From NCBI RefSeq assembly GCF_000275725.1, contig NZ_AJTS01000047.1:44571-108570 (forward strand): a stretch of 64,000 bases of DNA, read 5' to 3'. Under the pieces are notes generated by a model, which had not been told where the DNA came from, did not search any database, and worked only from the letters and a program-made list of their open reading frames with translations. The stretch comes from Vreelandella stevensii S18214 (GTDB taxonomy: Bacteria > Pseudomonadota > Gammaproteobacteria > Pseudomonadales > Halomonadaceae). The position numbers were made by a program, and so were the translations under genes. Each line of letters begins with the position of its first letter. Within the stretch, counting starts at the first letter, position 1. Of this stretch, positions 1-9,553 are shown in pieces.

Positions 1-617
1 TCATGGGGGTGGGTGAAAAGGTCGATGCCCTGGAGCCCTTCCATCCTGATCGCGTAGCCTCGCGCATTCTGGGCATGGGCGACATGCTGTCGCTGATCGA
101 AGAAGCCGAGCGCACCGTCGACAAGGACAAGGCCGCGAAGCTGGCCAGTAAGGTCAAGAAAGGCGATGGTTTCGACCTGGAAGACTTCCGCGACCAGCTC
201 CAGCAGCTCAAGAAAATGGGCGGCATGGGCGGCCTGTTGGGCAAGCTGCCGGGCATGGGTCAGATGGCAGAGATGGCCCAGGGCCCCGGGCCAGAAAAGG
301 AGCTGGGCAAGCTGGAGGCGCTGATCAACTCCATGACGCCCAAGGAGCGCCGCAAGCCCGATATCATCAACGGTTCGCGCAAGCGCCGCATCGCGGCAGG
401 TGCCGGACTTCAGGTGCCGGACCTGAACCGGCTGCTGAAGCAGCACAAACAGATGCAAAAGATGATGAAGAAAGCCGGCCAGAAGGGCGGCATGCAGAAG
501 ATGATGCGTGGCATGTCCGGCATGATGGGCGGTAAAGGCCCCGGCGGCCCAGGTGGCCCCGGCGGTATGGGAGGCATGGGCGGAATGGGTGGCCCGGGTG
601 GTTTGCCCTGGCGCTGA
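1..617 (+). CDS. ffh: Signal recognition particle protein Ffh, C-terminal part (5' end outside window)
   Basis: These are the last 204 or so residues of Ffh, the SRP GTPase that binds 4.5S RNA and signal sequences of nascent membrane proteins. The GTPase domain lies left of the window. What remains is the end of the G domain (the ILGMGDMLSLIEEAE segment) and the methionine-rich M domain. The RNA-binding helix-turn-helix is recognisable from MTPKERRKPDIINGSRKRR near residues 111-129. The final 35 residues are an unusual Gly/Met/Pro-rich tail (repeats of GGMGG and GGPGG). The receptor FtsY is encoded at 22281. The first in-window ATG at 3 is internal, not the start. Confidence 0.95.
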   Translation, partial: MGVGEKVDALEPFHPDRVASRILGMGDMLSLIEEAERTVDKDKAAKLASKVKKGDGFDLEDFRDQLQQLKKMGGMGGLLGKLPGMGQMAEMAQGPGPEKELGKLEALINSMTPKERRKPDIINGSRKRRIAAGAGLQVPDLNRLLKQHKQMQKMMKKAGQKGGMQKMMRGMSGMMGGKGPGGPGGPGGMGGMGGMGGPGGLPWR

Positions 618-674
618 GCCCGCCTGATGCCCCTTTGCAAGGTTGACGGCCTGTGAGTTTTCTGGCTGTCAGGC

Positions 675-703
675 TTTCCAAGCAGGTCGCATTTGCGTAG
701 AAT
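675..703 (+). promoter_or_regulatory. Probable sigma-70 promoter of the rpsP operon
   Basis: TTTCCA at 675-680 and TAGAAT at 698-703 are separated by 17 bases, and a GC-rich discriminator follows, as in stable RNA and ribosomal protein promoters. It lies about 215 bases before rpsP, so the transcript would have a leader of roughly 210 bases. Inferred from the sequence only. Confidence 0.5.
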
Positions 704-861
704 GCGGCCTCTTCATGTTTGGGTGTTGCTGAAAAGTGCTCTGGCACTGGGCGATATTCCATGGATGAAGGTCCTGAAGGTGCCCTCTGCTGGGCCAGGC
801 AAGCGTTTCGCAAGCCCTGGTGAGGCAGGAGCACTAAGAAAACAGTATGACGAGTGTTCTG

Positions 862-879
862 ATAGCGCATTGGCGCTAT
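862..879 (+). other. Hairpin in the rpsP leader
   Basis: A perfect 7-bp inverted repeat (ATAGCGC, loop ATTG, GCGCTAT) lies 39 bases before the rpsP start, inside the 618-918 gap. No U tract follows, so it is not a terminator. It may shape the leader RNA; no known motif is recognised. The rest of the gap holds only the promoter. Confidence 0.4.
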
Positions 880-918
880 GCCCCACTCGCGTAACCTCAA
901 CCGAAGGATAGTTATCGT

Positions 919-1167
919 ATGGTTACCATTCGTTTGGCACGTGGTGGCGCCAAGAAGCGTCCCTTTTATCACCTGACCGTGACCGACTCTCGCAACGCCC
1001 GTGACGGCCGTTTCATCGAGCGTATCGGTTTCTTCAACCCGGTTGCCCGTGGTCAGGAAGAGCGTCTGCGCGTTGATCTGGACCGTGTGACTCACTGGCA
1101 GAGCCAAGGCGCCCAGCTGTCTGGTCGCGTTGCCGAGCTGGTCAAGGAAGCACGCAAGCAGGCGTAA
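919..1167 (+). CDS. rpsP: 30S ribosomal protein S16
   Basis: An 82-residue protein beginning [19 protein letters not shown], the conserved N-terminus of S16, which binds 16S rRNA and is needed for assembly of the small subunit body. The length equals that of E. coli S16. An AAGGATAG stretch before the ATG can serve as ribosome binding site. It is the first gene of the classic rpsP-rimM-trmD-rplS operon, all four members of which follow in order and close together. Expression is likely set by the promoter near 690 and its long leader. Confidence 0.97.
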   Translation: MVTIRLARGGAKKRPFYHLTVTDSRNARDGRFIERIGFFNPVARGQEERLRVDLDRVTHWQSQGAQLSGRVAELVKEARKQA

Positions 1168-1224
1168 GCCTGAGCGTTGTGTGAGATATCGCCGTTCATC
1201 AATGCTGTTGTGGAGTGGTCGTCA

Positions 1225-1770
1225 ATGACGCGTTTTGAAACCAGCCCGACTGACGACACGCACGTTGTGCTTGGTAAGCTGACCAGCCCTCACGGGATCA
1301 AAGGTTGGCTGAAGGTCTACTCCTATACCAATCCCATGGACAGCATTCTGGAATACCCTGAGTGGTGGGTGCGTCAAGGTAATACGTTGACCCCCATGCG
1401 CGTCGTTCAGGGCAGTCGGCAAGGCAAGGGACTGGTTGTGCAACTGAAAGGGGTCGATGACCGTACGGCGGCCGAAGCGCTGGCCCAGGCGGATATTCTG
1501 ATGCCCAAGGACGCACTGCCCGAGCTTTCCGACGATGAGTATTACTGGCATGAGCTCGAGGGCCTCGCGGTCTTTACTCAGTCAGGCGAGCGGCTGGGAC
1601 GGGTCAGCTACCTGTTCGAGACCGGCGCAAACGATGTCATGGTGGTACGTGGAGACGACGACGCAATCGACAAGCGAGAGCGATTGTTGCCTTTCCTGCC
1701 CGATGACGTGATCGTTGAGATCCACCTGGAAGAGGGCCGTATGGTCGTCGACTGGGACCCCGAGTTTTGA
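1225..1770 (+). CDS. rimM: Ribosome maturation factor RimM
   Basis: A 181-residue protein. The N-terminal RimM barrel begins [20 protein letters not shown], a diagnostic segment, and the C-terminal PRC-barrel half contains [12 protein letters not shown] and [10 protein letters not shown]. RimM binds ribosomal protein S19 and assists maturation of the 30S head. The ATG at 1225 is preferred over upstream in-frame codons because GGAG lies 9 bases before it and the length fits the family. The stop overlaps the trmD start, which implies translational coupling. Confidence 0.95.
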   Translation: MTRFETSPTDDTHVVLGKLTSPHGIKGWLKVYSYTNPMDSILEYPEWWVRQGNTLTPMRVVQGSRQGKGLVVQLKGVDDRTAAEALAQADILMPKDALPELSDDEYYWHELEGLAVFTQSGERLGRVSYLFETGANDVMVVRGDDDAIDKRERLLPFLPDDVIVEIHLEEGRMVVDWDPEF

Positions 1771-2636
1771 TGAGCCAGAACGCTTTGACGGAACGAGCGG
1801 AAGCGGATGCGACGATGACTTCACCGGCACCCGTGGAAAGTGCGACAGACGCGCCCGCCATGTGGATTGGCGTGGTATCGCTGTTCCCTGACATGTTCGA
1901 TGCGATTACCCAGCAGGGTGTGATCGGTCGAGCCGTCGAGAAGCAGCAGATTGCCCTGGAGTTCTGGAATCCACGCGACTACGCCACCGACCGCCATCGC
2001 AGTGTCGATGATCGCCCTTACGGGGGTGGCCCCGGCATGCTGATGAAGGTCGATACCCTCAGGGCTGCGATTGCCGATGCCCGCCAGCGCGCGGAGCAGG
2101 CAACCGGTTTTACGCCCACCGTGATCTACTTGTCGCCCCAGGGGCGCAAGCTCGATCAGCAGGGAGTTCAGGCGCTGGCCGCCGCAGGACCCCTGGTGGT
2201 GGTTGCCGGACGCTACGAAGGTATCGACGAGCGTGTGGTGGAGAGTGACATCGATGAAGAGTGGTCGATCGGTGATTATGTGCTCAGTGGCGGCGAACTG
2301 CCGGCCATGGTGCTGATCGACGCAGCGGCAAGGCTGATACCCGGTGTACTGGGTCATCAGGACTCCGCTATCGAGGACTCGTTTAACGACGGCCTGCTGG
2401 ACTGCCCGCACTATACTCGCCCGGAAGTGATCGACGGGCGCAAAGTGCCTGACGTGCTGTTGAGCGGTAACCATGCCGCCATCAAGCGCTGGCGGTTGAA
2501 GCAGTCTCTGGGGCGTACTTGGCAGCGTCGACCTGACCTGCTGAGCGGACGTACCCTGAATGCCGAGCAGCAACGGCTGCTGGATGAGTTCATCGAGGAA
2601 CACGCCTCGTCTGTGGTGTCGACAACGACACCCTAG
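1770..2636 (+). CDS. trmD: tRNA (guanine37-N1)-methyltransferase TrmD
   Basis: TrmD methylates G37 next to the anticodon, using S-adenosylmethionine, and so prevents +1 frameshifting. The core starts [20 protein letters not shown] and contains the trefoil-knot cofactor segments [10 protein letters not shown] and [14 protein letters not shown]. From the ATG at 1770, which overlaps the rimM stop, the protein has 288 residues. That leaves a roughly 30-residue Ala/Glu/Thr-rich N-terminal extension relative to the usual family start at 1860. The codon at 1860 lacks a clear ribosome binding site, so the coupled upstream start is preferred, but either is possible. Confidence 0.93.
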   Translation: MSQNALTERAEADATMTSPAPVESATDAPAMWIGVVSLFPDMFDAITQQGVIGRAVEKQQIALEFWNPRDYATDRHRSVDDRPYGGGPGMLMKVDTLRAAIADARQRAEQATGFTPTVIYLSPQGRKLDQQGVQALAAAGPLVVVAGRYEGIDERVVESDIDEEWSIGDYVLSGGELPAMVLIDAAARLIPGVLGHQDSAIEDSFNDGLLDCPHYTRPEVIDGRKVPDVLLSGNHAAIKRWRLKQSLGRTWQRRPDLLSGRTLNAEQQRLLDEFIEEHASSVVSTTTP

Positions 2637-2785
2637 AGGATGGCGGCGGTGCAGGGCGAAGGCGTTGGCCAGCGCACCTGTGTCACCCATAACGACTCCC
2701 GCGTGGCTCGCTTCGAGCGCCGGGATCACGGTTTGCCCCTTCCACAACTGCGCGGCAAACCACTACGTTATTTAGGAGCATGAAG

Positions 2786-3142
2786 ATGAGCAGCAAGAAC
2801 AAGGTGATCCAGGCGATCGAAGCCGAGCAAATGAGCAAAGAGATTCCTGCTTTTGCACCGGGCGACACCGTTGTCGTTCAGGTTAAAGTAAAAGAAGGTA
2901 CTCGCGAGCGTCTGCAGGCGTTTGAAGGTGTGGTCATCGGCAAGCGTAACCGTGGCCTGAACTCCGCTTTCACCGTGCGCAAGATTTCTCACGGTGTTGG
3001 CGTTGAGCGTACTTTCCAGACTTACAGCCCGCTGGTTGACTCCATCGAAGTCAAGCGTCGCGGTGACGTTCGTCAAGCCAAGCTTTACTACCTGCGTGAG
3101 CGTAGCGGTAAATCTGCACGTATCAAGGAAAAGCTGGTTTAA
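2786..3142 (+). CDS. rplS: 50S ribosomal protein L19
   Basis: A 118-residue protein beginning [20 protein letters not shown], with the conserved L19 segments [33 protein letters not shown] and [13 protein letters not shown]19 sits at the 30S-50S interface. Two ATG codons lie close together at 2780 and 2786. AGGAG at 2774-2778 touches the first but is 7 bases from the second, so 2786 is chosen. It is the last gene of the operon and is followed by a strong terminator. A gap of about 150 bases separates it from trmD. Confidence 0.97.
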   Translation: MSSKNKVIQAIEAEQMSKEIPAFAPGDTVVVQVKVKEGTRERLQAFEGVVIGKRNRGLNSAFTVRKISHGVGVERTFQTYSPLVDSIEVKRRGDVRQAKLYYLRERSGKSARIKEKLV

Positions 3143-3180
3143 TCACCACGCTTTCACGGGCGCTTGGCGCTCGGATACGG

Positions 3181-3215
3181 AAAACCCCGTTACCGCTTTG
3201 CGGAGCGGGGTTTTT
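3181..3215 (+). terminator. Rho-independent terminator of the rpsP operon
   Basis: AAAACCCCG at 3181-3189 pairs with CGGGGTTTT at 3206-3214 and a run of T completes the signal, 39 bases after the rplS stop. Confidence 0.9.
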
Positions 3216-3246
3216 GTTTATCGTTCTAGCATGAGACCGTTTGCGT

Positions 3247-4128
3247 ATGAGCATGATCGATGCCTATCTGGACGCCCTTTGGCTGGAACAGGGTGCCAGT
3301 GACCATACGCTAGCGGCCTACCGGCGCGACTTGACGGCCTGGCAGCAGTGGTTGGCGGAGGAGGGCGAGACGCTGTTGACGGCCTCGCCGGATCGCCTGG
3401 GCGTGTGGCTCGACCAGCGCCGTGAGCAGGGGTATCAGCTGCGCAGCAATGCGCGCCTGGTGTCGTCGCTGCGCAGCTTTTATCGCTGGGCGCGGCTGTA
3501 CGGACATATCGATGCCGACCCGTTGGCCCGAGTGGCGCTTCCACGGGTGCGCCCCAGCCTGCCCAACACGCTGGAAGAGGACGAAGTGGAGCGGCTGCTG
3601 CTGGCGCCGGACATCGAAACGCCGCTGGGCGTGCGTGATCGCGCCATGCTGGAGCTGCTCTACGCCTGTGGGCTGCGGGTTTCCGAGCTGGTGGGTTTGA
3701 CCGGCGATGCAGTGAACCTGCGCCAAGGGGTGGTGCGGGTGCGAGGCAAGGGCGACAAGGATCGCCTGGTGCCCATGGGAGAGGAGGCTGCCGAGTGGCT
3801 GGAGCGCTACCTGCGCACGGCGCGTCCTGCCTTGATGCAGGACCCGACGCGGCCCGCACTGTTTCCCGGTCGGGGTGACCGTGCCATGACTCGCCAGACC
3901 TTTTGGCACCGTATCAAGGCCCACGCCATCACGGCTGGTATCTCGAGGCCACTGTCGCCGCATACGCTGCGTCATGCGTTTGCCACCCACTTATTGAATC
4001 ATGGTGCCAATTTACGTGTCGTACAGCTGCTGCTGGGTCATAGCGATCTATCGACCACGCAAATTTATACGCACGTCGCCCAGGCGCGCCTGGAGCAGCT
4101 GCATGCCGACCACCATCCAAGAGGTTGA
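3247..4128 (+). CDS. xerD: Site-specific tyrosine recombinase XerD
   Basis: A 293-residue recombinase that, with XerC, resolves chromosome dimers at dif under FtsK control. The N-terminal core-binding domain (YLDALWLEQGASDHTLAAYR) is followed by the catalytic domain. The active-site set is complete: Arg144 (CGLRVSEL), Lys168 (GKGDKDRL), His239 and Arg242 (HTLRHAFATHLL), His265 (LLGHSDLSTTQ) and the nucleophile Tyr274 (IYTHV). These match E. coli XerD in spacing. A TTG at 3241 and ATGs at 3247 and 3253 are possible starts; 3247 is a compromise. The following dsbC matches the E. coli order xerD-dsbC-recJ. Confidence 0.94.
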   Translation: MSMIDAYLDALWLEQGASDHTLAAYRRDLTAWQQWLAEEGETLLTASPDRLGVWLDQRREQGYQLRSNARLVSSLRSFYRWARLYGHIDADPLARVALPRVRPSLPNTLEEDEVERLLLAPDIETPLGVRDRAMLELLYACGLRVSELVGLTGDAVNLRQGVVRVRGKGDKDRLVPMGEEAAEWLERYLRTARPALMQDPTRPALFPGRGDRAMTRQTFWHRIKAHAITAGISRPLSPHTLRHAFATHLLNHGANLRVVQLLLGHSDLSTTQIYTHVAQARLEQLHADHHPRG

Positions 4129-4135
4129 GAAAACA

Positions 4136-4894
4136 ATGCGTCAACGTATGCCTGAATGTGTAGCATCCCGTGCCCCCTGGTGGGTGCTGGCAATCAGCCT
4201 GCTGCCCTCGCTGGCCCTGGCGGACGCCACGGCCGACCGCCTGGCCGAAAGCCTGAGCGTCAATGGCCAGCCGATGCCGGTAGAGCAGGTCAGCGTCACG
4301 CCGATGGAAGGCATCTACCATGTGCGCCTGGAGAGCGGTGAGTCGTTCTACTCCAATGCCGATGGCAGCCACTTTCTGGTGGGGGATCTGTTTGAAAACG
4401 CCGATAATGGGCTGGTCAACCTGACCGAGCAGTCGCGCAATCTGCAGCGGGCCGAGGCGCTGGCCGCGGTTCCCGAAGACGAGCGTGTCATTTTTCGCGG
4501 CGTCGGTGAGCCCAGGGCAACGGTCATCGTGTTTACCGACCCTACCTGCCCTTACTGTGAGCGTCTTCACGAGACGATTCCAGAGCTCAACGAGCGCGGG
4601 ATTGCGGTACACTATCTGGCCTTCCCGCGCGCGGGCATGAGCAGCGCCGCTGCGGAAACGCTTCAGCAGGTATGGTGCTCCGACAATCGCAGCGAAGCGA
4701 TGAATCAGGCCAAGGAGCGGCTGGCCATTGGCGCCAGTGCGCGGTGTGACAACCCGGTGGCCGAGCAGTATGCGCTGGGCCAGGCGCTCGGGGTTCAAGG
4801 TACCCCTGCCATCGTGCTGCCCAGCGGCCAGATGGTGCCGGGTTTTGTGCCTGCCGAGCGGCTGGTGGCCATGTTAGGCTTGGAAGATGAATAA
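4136..4894 (+). CDS. dsbC: Periplasmic thiol:disulfide interchange protein DsbC
   Basis: A 252-residue protein with an N-terminal signal peptide (hydrophobic WWVLAISLLPSLALA, cleavage after about residue 29). Residues 30-105 resemble the DsbC dimerisation domain. A thioredoxin-fold domain follows with the active-site CPYC at 138-141 after FTDPT. A second cysteine pair farther on (WCSD and ARCDNP) matches the structural disulfide of DsbC. It isomerises wrong disulfides in the periplasm. GAGG about 11 bases upstream supports the ATG at 4136, 8 bases after the xerD stop. The hairpin just after the gene has no U tract. Confidence 0.92.
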   Translation: MRQRMPECVASRAPWWVLAISLLPSLALADATADRLAESLSVNGQPMPVEQVSVTPMEGIYHVRLESGESFYSNADGSHFLVGDLFENADNGLVNLTEQSRNLQRAEALAAVPEDERVIFRGVGEPRATVIVFTDPTCPYCERLHETIPELNERGIAVHYLAFPRAGMSSAAAETLQQVWCSDNRSEAMNQAKERLAIGASARCDNPVAEQYALGQALGVQGTPAIVLPSGQMVPGFVPAERLVAMLGLEDE

Positions 4895-4910
4895 CGTCAC
4901 CCGAGTGACG
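4895..4910 (+). other. Small hairpin between dsbC and hom
   Basis: CGTCAC, loop CCGA, GTGACG directly follows the dsbC stop. There is no T run, so termination is doubtful. It may only stabilise the 3' end of the dsbC message. Confidence 0.3.
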
Positions 4911-4978
4911 AACATAGCGCTGAGACACTGAATCACGAGGCGGTGCCCAAGGGCGCCCAACACGAAAGGGGAAGTATT

Positions 4979-6295
4979 TTGAAACCGGTAAGAGTAGGCA
5001 TTTGTGGGCTAGGTACGGTCGGTGGTGGCACGTTCAACGTGCTGACGCGTAATGCGGACGATATCAGTCGCCGCGCGGGCCGTCCCATCGTCATCGAACA
5101 GGTCGCTCACCGCAGTATTCATGCTGACTGCGATATTACCGGCATCAACGCCACCACCGACGTGTTCGCAGTGGCCAACAACCCCAACGTGGACGTGCTC
5201 GTCGAGCTGATCGGTGGCTACGACATCGCCCGTGAGCTGGTGCTGACGGCCATTGCCAATGGCAAGCACGTGGTGACGGCCAACAAGGCGCTGATCGCGG
5301 TGCACGGCAACGAGATCTTCCGCGCGGCCCACGAAAAGGGCGTGATCGTGGCGTTCGAGGCGGCGGTGGCTGGCGGTATTCCCGTCATCAAGTCCCTGCG
5401 TGAGGGGCTGGGTGCCAACCGTATCGAGTGGGTGGCCGGTATCATCAACGGCACCGGCAACTTCATCCTGACCCACATGCGTGACGATGGCCGTGCCTTT
5501 GAAGACGTGTTGGCCGAGGCCCAGGCGCTGGGCTACGCGGAAGCCGACCCCACCTTCGACGTGGAAGGCATCGATGCGGCGCACAAGCTGACCATTCTGG
5601 CCTCCATTGCCTACGGCGTGCCGCTGCAGTTTGAAAAAGCCTTTACCGAAGGCATCTCGCGGATCACCGCCGAAGACGTGGAGCAAGCCGACAACCTTGG
5701 CTATGTGATCAAGCACCTGGGCATTTCCAAGCGTACCGATCAAGGGCTGGAGCTGCGGGTGCATCCCACGCTGATTCCAAAAGAGCGTTTGCTGGCCAAT
5801 GTCCATGGGGTGAAAAACGCCATCGCGGTCATGGGCGATGCCGTCGGCCCGACGCTCTATTACGGCGCCGGTGCCGGTGCCGAGCCAACGGCTTCGGCCG
5901 TGGTGGCCGACCTGCTGGACGTGGCGCGTGATATCGCCACCGACCACCACTATCGAGTGCCTTACCTGGCGTTCAGCGGCATCGACGAAGACGTCAGCCA
6001 GCTGCCGATCATGCCCATGGAAGAGATCACCACGGCCTACTACCTGCGCTTGCTGGCAGTGGACCGTCCTGGTGTGCTGGCGCGTGTGGCGACGATTCTT
6101 GCCGAGCAGGGCATCTCCATCGAAGCGCTGATCCAGAAAGAGGCCACCGAAGGCGAGCTGGTACCGATCATTCTGCTGACCCATCGCACCAAAGAGCGCC
6201 AGATGAACGCAGCGATCCGCGAAATCGAGGCCATGGCCGATATCGCAGGCCCCGTCACCCGCATTCGTGTGGAAGCTCTGGACGAAGGAGAGTGA
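4979..6295 (+). CDS. hom: Homoserine dehydrogenase
   Basis: A 438-residue enzyme that reduces aspartate semialdehyde to homoserine for threonine and methionine synthesis. The NAD(P) site is the opening GICGLGTVGGG. The catalytic region includes VVTANKALIA, FEAAVAGGIPVIKSLREG and NGTGNFILT. A C-terminal ACT domain (YYLRLLAVDRPGVLARVATI) points to threonine feedback control. The start is read as TTG at 4979 because AGGGG ends 7 bases before it and the protein then begins LKPVRVGICG, as in relatives; a GTG at 4943 would add 12 residues. It forms an operon with thrC, which starts 3 bases after its stop. Confidence 0.95.
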   Translation: MKPVRVGICGLGTVGGGTFNVLTRNADDISRRAGRPIVIEQVAHRSIHADCDITGINATTDVFAVANNPNVDVLVELIGGYDIARELVLTAIANGKHVVTANKALIAVHGNEIFRAAHEKGVIVAFEAAVAGGIPVIKSLREGLGANRIEWVAGIINGTGNFILTHMRDDGRAFEDVLAEAQALGYAEADPTFDVEGIDAAHKLTILASIAYGVPLQFEKAFTEGISRITAEDVEQADNLGYVIKHLGISKRTDQGLELRVHPTLIPKERLLANVHGVKNAIAVMGDAVGPTLYYGAGAGAEPTASAVVADLLDVARDIATDHHYRVPYLAFSGIDEDVSQLPIMPMEEITTAYYLRLLAVDRPGVLARVATILAEQGISIEALIQKEATEGELVPIILLTHRTKERQMNAAIREIEAMADIAGPVTRIRVEALDEGE

Positions 6296-6297
6296 GC

Positions 6298-7686
6298 ATG
6301 CGCTACGTCAGTACTCGCGGTCAGGCCCCCGCGCTTTCGTTCGAGGAAGTCGTGCTCACCGGCATGGCCAGCGACGGCGGCCTCTACGTGCCGGAAAGCG
6401 TCCCGACCTTCAGCCGTGAAGAGCTGGCCAGCATGGCCGGGCTCTCCTATGCCGAGATCGCCTTCCGGGTCATGAAGCCCTTCGTCAACGGCGAGATCGA
6501 CGACGAGACGTTCCATGGCCTGGTCACCGATGCCTACGCCACGTTCAATCACGACGCGGTGCTGCCGCTGAAGCAGCTCGACGCCAACCACTTCCTGCTG
6601 GAGCAGTTCCACGGGCCCACGCTGGCGTTCAAGGACGTGGCACTGCAACTGCTGGGGCGGCTGTTGGATCACTTCCTGAAAAAGCGTGACGAGCGTGCGG
6701 TGATCATGGGCGCCACGTCCGGGGATACCGGCTCGGCGGCCATCGAAGGCTGCCGCCACTGCGACAACCTGGATATCTTCATTCTGCACCCCCACAACCG
6801 CGTGTCGGAAGTGCAGCGTCGTCAGATGACCACGGTACTGGCAGACAACGTGTTCAACGTGGCCATCGAGGGCAACTTCGACGATGCCCAGGCCATGGTC
6901 AAGGCCAGCTTTGCCAACCAGGGCTTCCTGAACGGCACCCGGCTGGTGGCGGTGAATTCGATCAACTGGGCGCGCATCATGGCCCAGATCGTCTACTACG
7001 TGGCCGCCGGGGTCGCACTGGGCGCACCGCAGCGGGAAGTGAGCTTCTGTGTGCCATCGGCCAACTTCGGCAACGTCTTTGCGGGCTACATGGCCTACAA
7101 GATGGGGCTGCCAGTGAAGCAGTTCATCATTGCCACCAATGCCAACGACATTCTGCATCGTACCCTGGCGGCCAACGACTTCTCCAAAAAGGAGCTGGCT
7201 GCCACGCTAGCGCCCTCCATGGATATCGTCGTGTCGTCCAACTTCGAACGTCTGCTGTTCGATGCCTACGAGCGTGATGGCGACGCCGTGGCCGCCCTGC
7301 TGGAGCGCTTCCAGCAGGAGCCCACGGCGCTGGCCGATGCGCCGCTGGCCAAGCTGCGGGAAAAATTCGCCAGCTACAGCGTGGATGACGCCACGATTCT
7401 GGAAGTCATTCGCGAAGCCCATCGCCGCACGGGTGAGATTCTCGACCCCCATACCGCCACCGGTTATCGCGCGGCGGAGCGGGCGCGTCAGGATACCACC
7501 ACGCCAATGATCACCCTGGCCACGGCCCACCCGGCGAAATTTGCCGAAGCCGTGGTCAAGGCGGGCTTCCAGGGCGTGCCGCTACCCACGCACATGAACG
7601 ACCTGCTGGAGCGTGAAGAGCGCTACACCGTGCTGCCGGCAGAGCTGGGTGCGGTGCAGCAGTTCGTTGCCGACAACCGTCGCTGA
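6298..7686 (+). CDS. thrC: Threonine synthase
   Basis: A 462-residue PLP enzyme that converts O-phosphohomoserine to threonine. The N-terminus MRYVSTRGQAPALSFEEVVL is typical of the long gammaproteobacterial type. The PLP lysine is in GPTLAFKDVALQLLG near residue 115, followed by the cofactor-binding GATSGDTGSAAIEG. AAGGAG lies 7 bases before the ATG at 6298. Co-transcription with hom gives the last part of the threonine branch; hom-thrC sits between dsbC and recJ, which are adjacent in E. coli. Confidence 0.95.
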   Translation: MRYVSTRGQAPALSFEEVVLTGMASDGGLYVPESVPTFSREELASMAGLSYAEIAFRVMKPFVNGEIDDETFHGLVTDAYATFNHDAVLPLKQLDANHFLLEQFHGPTLAFKDVALQLLGRLLDHFLKKRDERAVIMGATSGDTGSAAIEGCRHCDNLDIFILHPHNRVSEVQRRQMTTVLADNVFNVAIEGNFDDAQAMVKASFANQGFLNGTRLVAVNSINWARIMAQIVYYVAAGVALGAPQREVSFCVPSANFGNVFAGYMAYKMGLPVKQFIIATNANDILHRTLAANDFSKKELAATLAPSMDIVVSSNFERLLFDAYERDGDAVAALLERFQQEPTALADAPLAKLREKFASYSVDDATILEVIREAHRRTGEILDPHTATGYRAAERARQDTTTPMITLATAHPAKFAEAVVKAGFQGVPLPTHMNDLLEREERYTVLPAELGAVQQFVADNRR

Positions 7687-7692
7687 GGTGGC

Positions 7693-9483
7693 ATGACGAC
7701 AGTGTCACCCCTCTCAGCCAGTCACCCTCGCCTCGAGCCTCGTCCTCTGGACGAGGCTGTTTACATGCGCGCCCAGGCGCAAGGGCTAAGCGAGCTGCAG
7801 GCGCGCCTGTTGGCGTCGCGGCTGCCCGGCTATACCGGCGAACTGACGCCGCTGGTGTCGCCCAGCCTGCGCTATCTGGTGCACCCTGAAAAGCTGGCCG
7901 ATGGTCGGCGCGCCGCGGAGCGTATCGCCCAGGCCGTCGCCGAAGGCGAGTCCATCGGCATCCTGACCGATTACGATGTCGATGGCATCACCTCTCACGT
8001 GGTCATTCGGCGTACGCTGGTCGAGCTATTTGGCGTGCCCGAGCACAAGCTACACAGCTTAATTGGTCACCGCATTCACGACGGCTACGGCATCAGCCTG
8101 CCGCTGGTGGAGCGAACGCTCGGCTTGAAGCCGCTGCCCACGCTGGTGATCACCGCCGACTGTGGCAGCTCCGACGAGCCGCGGATCGCGCGCTTGAAAG
8201 CGGCGGGGATCGACGTGGTGGTCAGCGACCACCATGCGCTGCCCTTGGAAGGCCCGCCGCCCTCGGCTTACGCCTGCGTCAACCCCACCCGCAGCGACTG
8301 TCGCTATCCGGATAAAACCATCGCAGGCTGCATGGTGGCGTGGCTACTGATGTCACTGGCCCGTAGCGTGCTGGTGGAGTGGGGCGCGCTGCCGGATGCC
8401 ACCCCCAAGCTCTCGCCCTGGCTCTCCTACGTGGCCCTGGGCACGGTGGCCGACTGCGTCTCGTTGGGGGGCAGCCCTGCCAACCGAGCGGTGGTCAGCC
8501 ATGGGTTGACCCTGATCAACCGTATGGATGCCGCCTGCTGGCGCGCCATGGCCGCGCGGTTAGGGGCCGACAGTGTCCCGTTCAACGCCGAAACCCTGGC
8601 GTTTCAGATGGGCCCGCGCATCAATGCCCGCTCGCGGCTGGACGACCCCTATGCGGCGCTGCACTTCATGCTGGCCGAGAGCGACGGCGTCGCCAATCGG
8701 CAGTTGGAGGTGCTGGATCAGGATAATCAGTCGCGCAAGGCCATCGAAGCCGACATGACCGAGGAAGCCAAGGCGCTGGCGGTCGCGGCTCTGGAGGCCA
8801 ATGAGCCCGCTATCGTGGTGCTGCTGGAAGACGGCCACCCCGGCGTGCAAGGGATCGTCGCTTCCCGCCTGGTACAGGCCTATGGCCGTCCGGCGCTGAT
8901 ACTGACGCGGGCCGCTGCACCCAACATGCTGACCGGTTCTGGCCGCTCCATCGACGGCCTGCATCTGCGCGACGCGCTGCAAAGAACCTTCGAGCTGGCA
9001 CCAGAGGCGCTGCCGCGCTTTGGCGGGCACCGCGGTGCCGCAGGGGTCGGTGTGCCCAGGGAGCAGCTGGTGGCCTTCAAGGCGGCTTTTCTGCAGGCCG
9101 TTGGCGAGCAACTGGGCAACATGCCGCTCTACCCTCGCCTATGGACCGATGGCGAGCTGTCAACGGCCCAGCTTAGCCTGGCCACGCTGGAAGAGATCGA
9201 GACCCTGGGCCCCTATGGCCGGGAGTTCGAACCTCCGCTGTTCGAAGGACGCTTCATCGTGGAGGCGCTGCGCCCGGTGGGGGCCGAAGGCTCGCATCTG
9301 ATGATGGAGCTTTCCATGGGAGCGGTGACCAGCAAGGCGATCTGGTTTCGCGCCCTGACGCCGGGCGAGCTGCCTTCGTTTGGGGTGGGCGACACCCTGC
9401 ACTGTGCCTACAAGCTCAACCGCAACCGCTGGCGCGGTCGCGAGGCACTGCAATTGATGGTGGAGCACGCTAGCCCCGTTTGA
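7693..9483 (+). CDS. recJ: Single-stranded-DNA-specific 5'-3' exonuclease RecJ
   Basis: A 596-residue DHH-family nuclease of recombination and mismatch repair. The metal-binding motifs are in order: ILTDYDVDGITSH (motif I), ITADCGSSD (motif II), VVSDHHALP (motif III) and VALGTVADCVSL (motif IV). The DHHA1 segment contains RFGGHRGAAGVGV. The length is close to E. coli RecJ (577). GAGGTGG ahead of the ATG gives a fair ribosome binding site 6 bases after thrC, so it probably shares the hom-thrC transcript. In E. coli recJ is followed by prfB-lysS; here 5.5 kb of other genes intervene. Confidence 0.93.
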   Translation: MTTVSPLSASHPRLEPRPLDEAVYMRAQAQGLSELQARLLASRLPGYTGELTPLVSPSLRYLVHPEKLADGRRAAERIAQAVAEGESIGILTDYDVDGITSHVVIRRTLVELFGVPEHKLHSLIGHRIHDGYGISLPLVERTLGLKPLPTLVITADCGSSDEPRIARLKAAGIDVVVSDHHALPLEGPPPSAYACVNPTRSDCRYPDKTIAGCMVAWLLMSLARSVLVEWGALPDATPKLSPWLSYVALGTVADCVSLGGSPANRAVVSHGLTLINRMDAACWRAMAARLGADSVPFNAETLAFQMGPRINARSRLDDPYAALHFMLAESDGVANRQLEVLDQDNQSRKAIEADMTEEAKALAVAALEANEPAIVVLLEDGHPGVQGIVASRLVQAYGRPALILTRAAAPNMLTGSGRSIDGLHLRDALQRTFELAPEALPRFGGHRGAAGVGVPREQLVAFKAAFLQAVGEQLGNMPLYPRLWTDGELSTAQLSLATLEEIETLGPYGREFEPPLFEGRFIVEALRPVGAEGSHLMMELSMGAVTSKAIWFRALTPGELPSFGVGDTLHCAYKLNRNRWRGREALQLMVEHASPV

Positions 9484-9553
9484 CGCGCTCCGCTATCCTC
9501 GCGTCCTTGGCCGATGCCCCGGCCGCTCCAACAATCCTAAAAAGGACGCATCG

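Noticed and set aside
5009-6184. A 391-residue minus-strand open frame
   Set aside because: Antisense of hom with no family resemblance.
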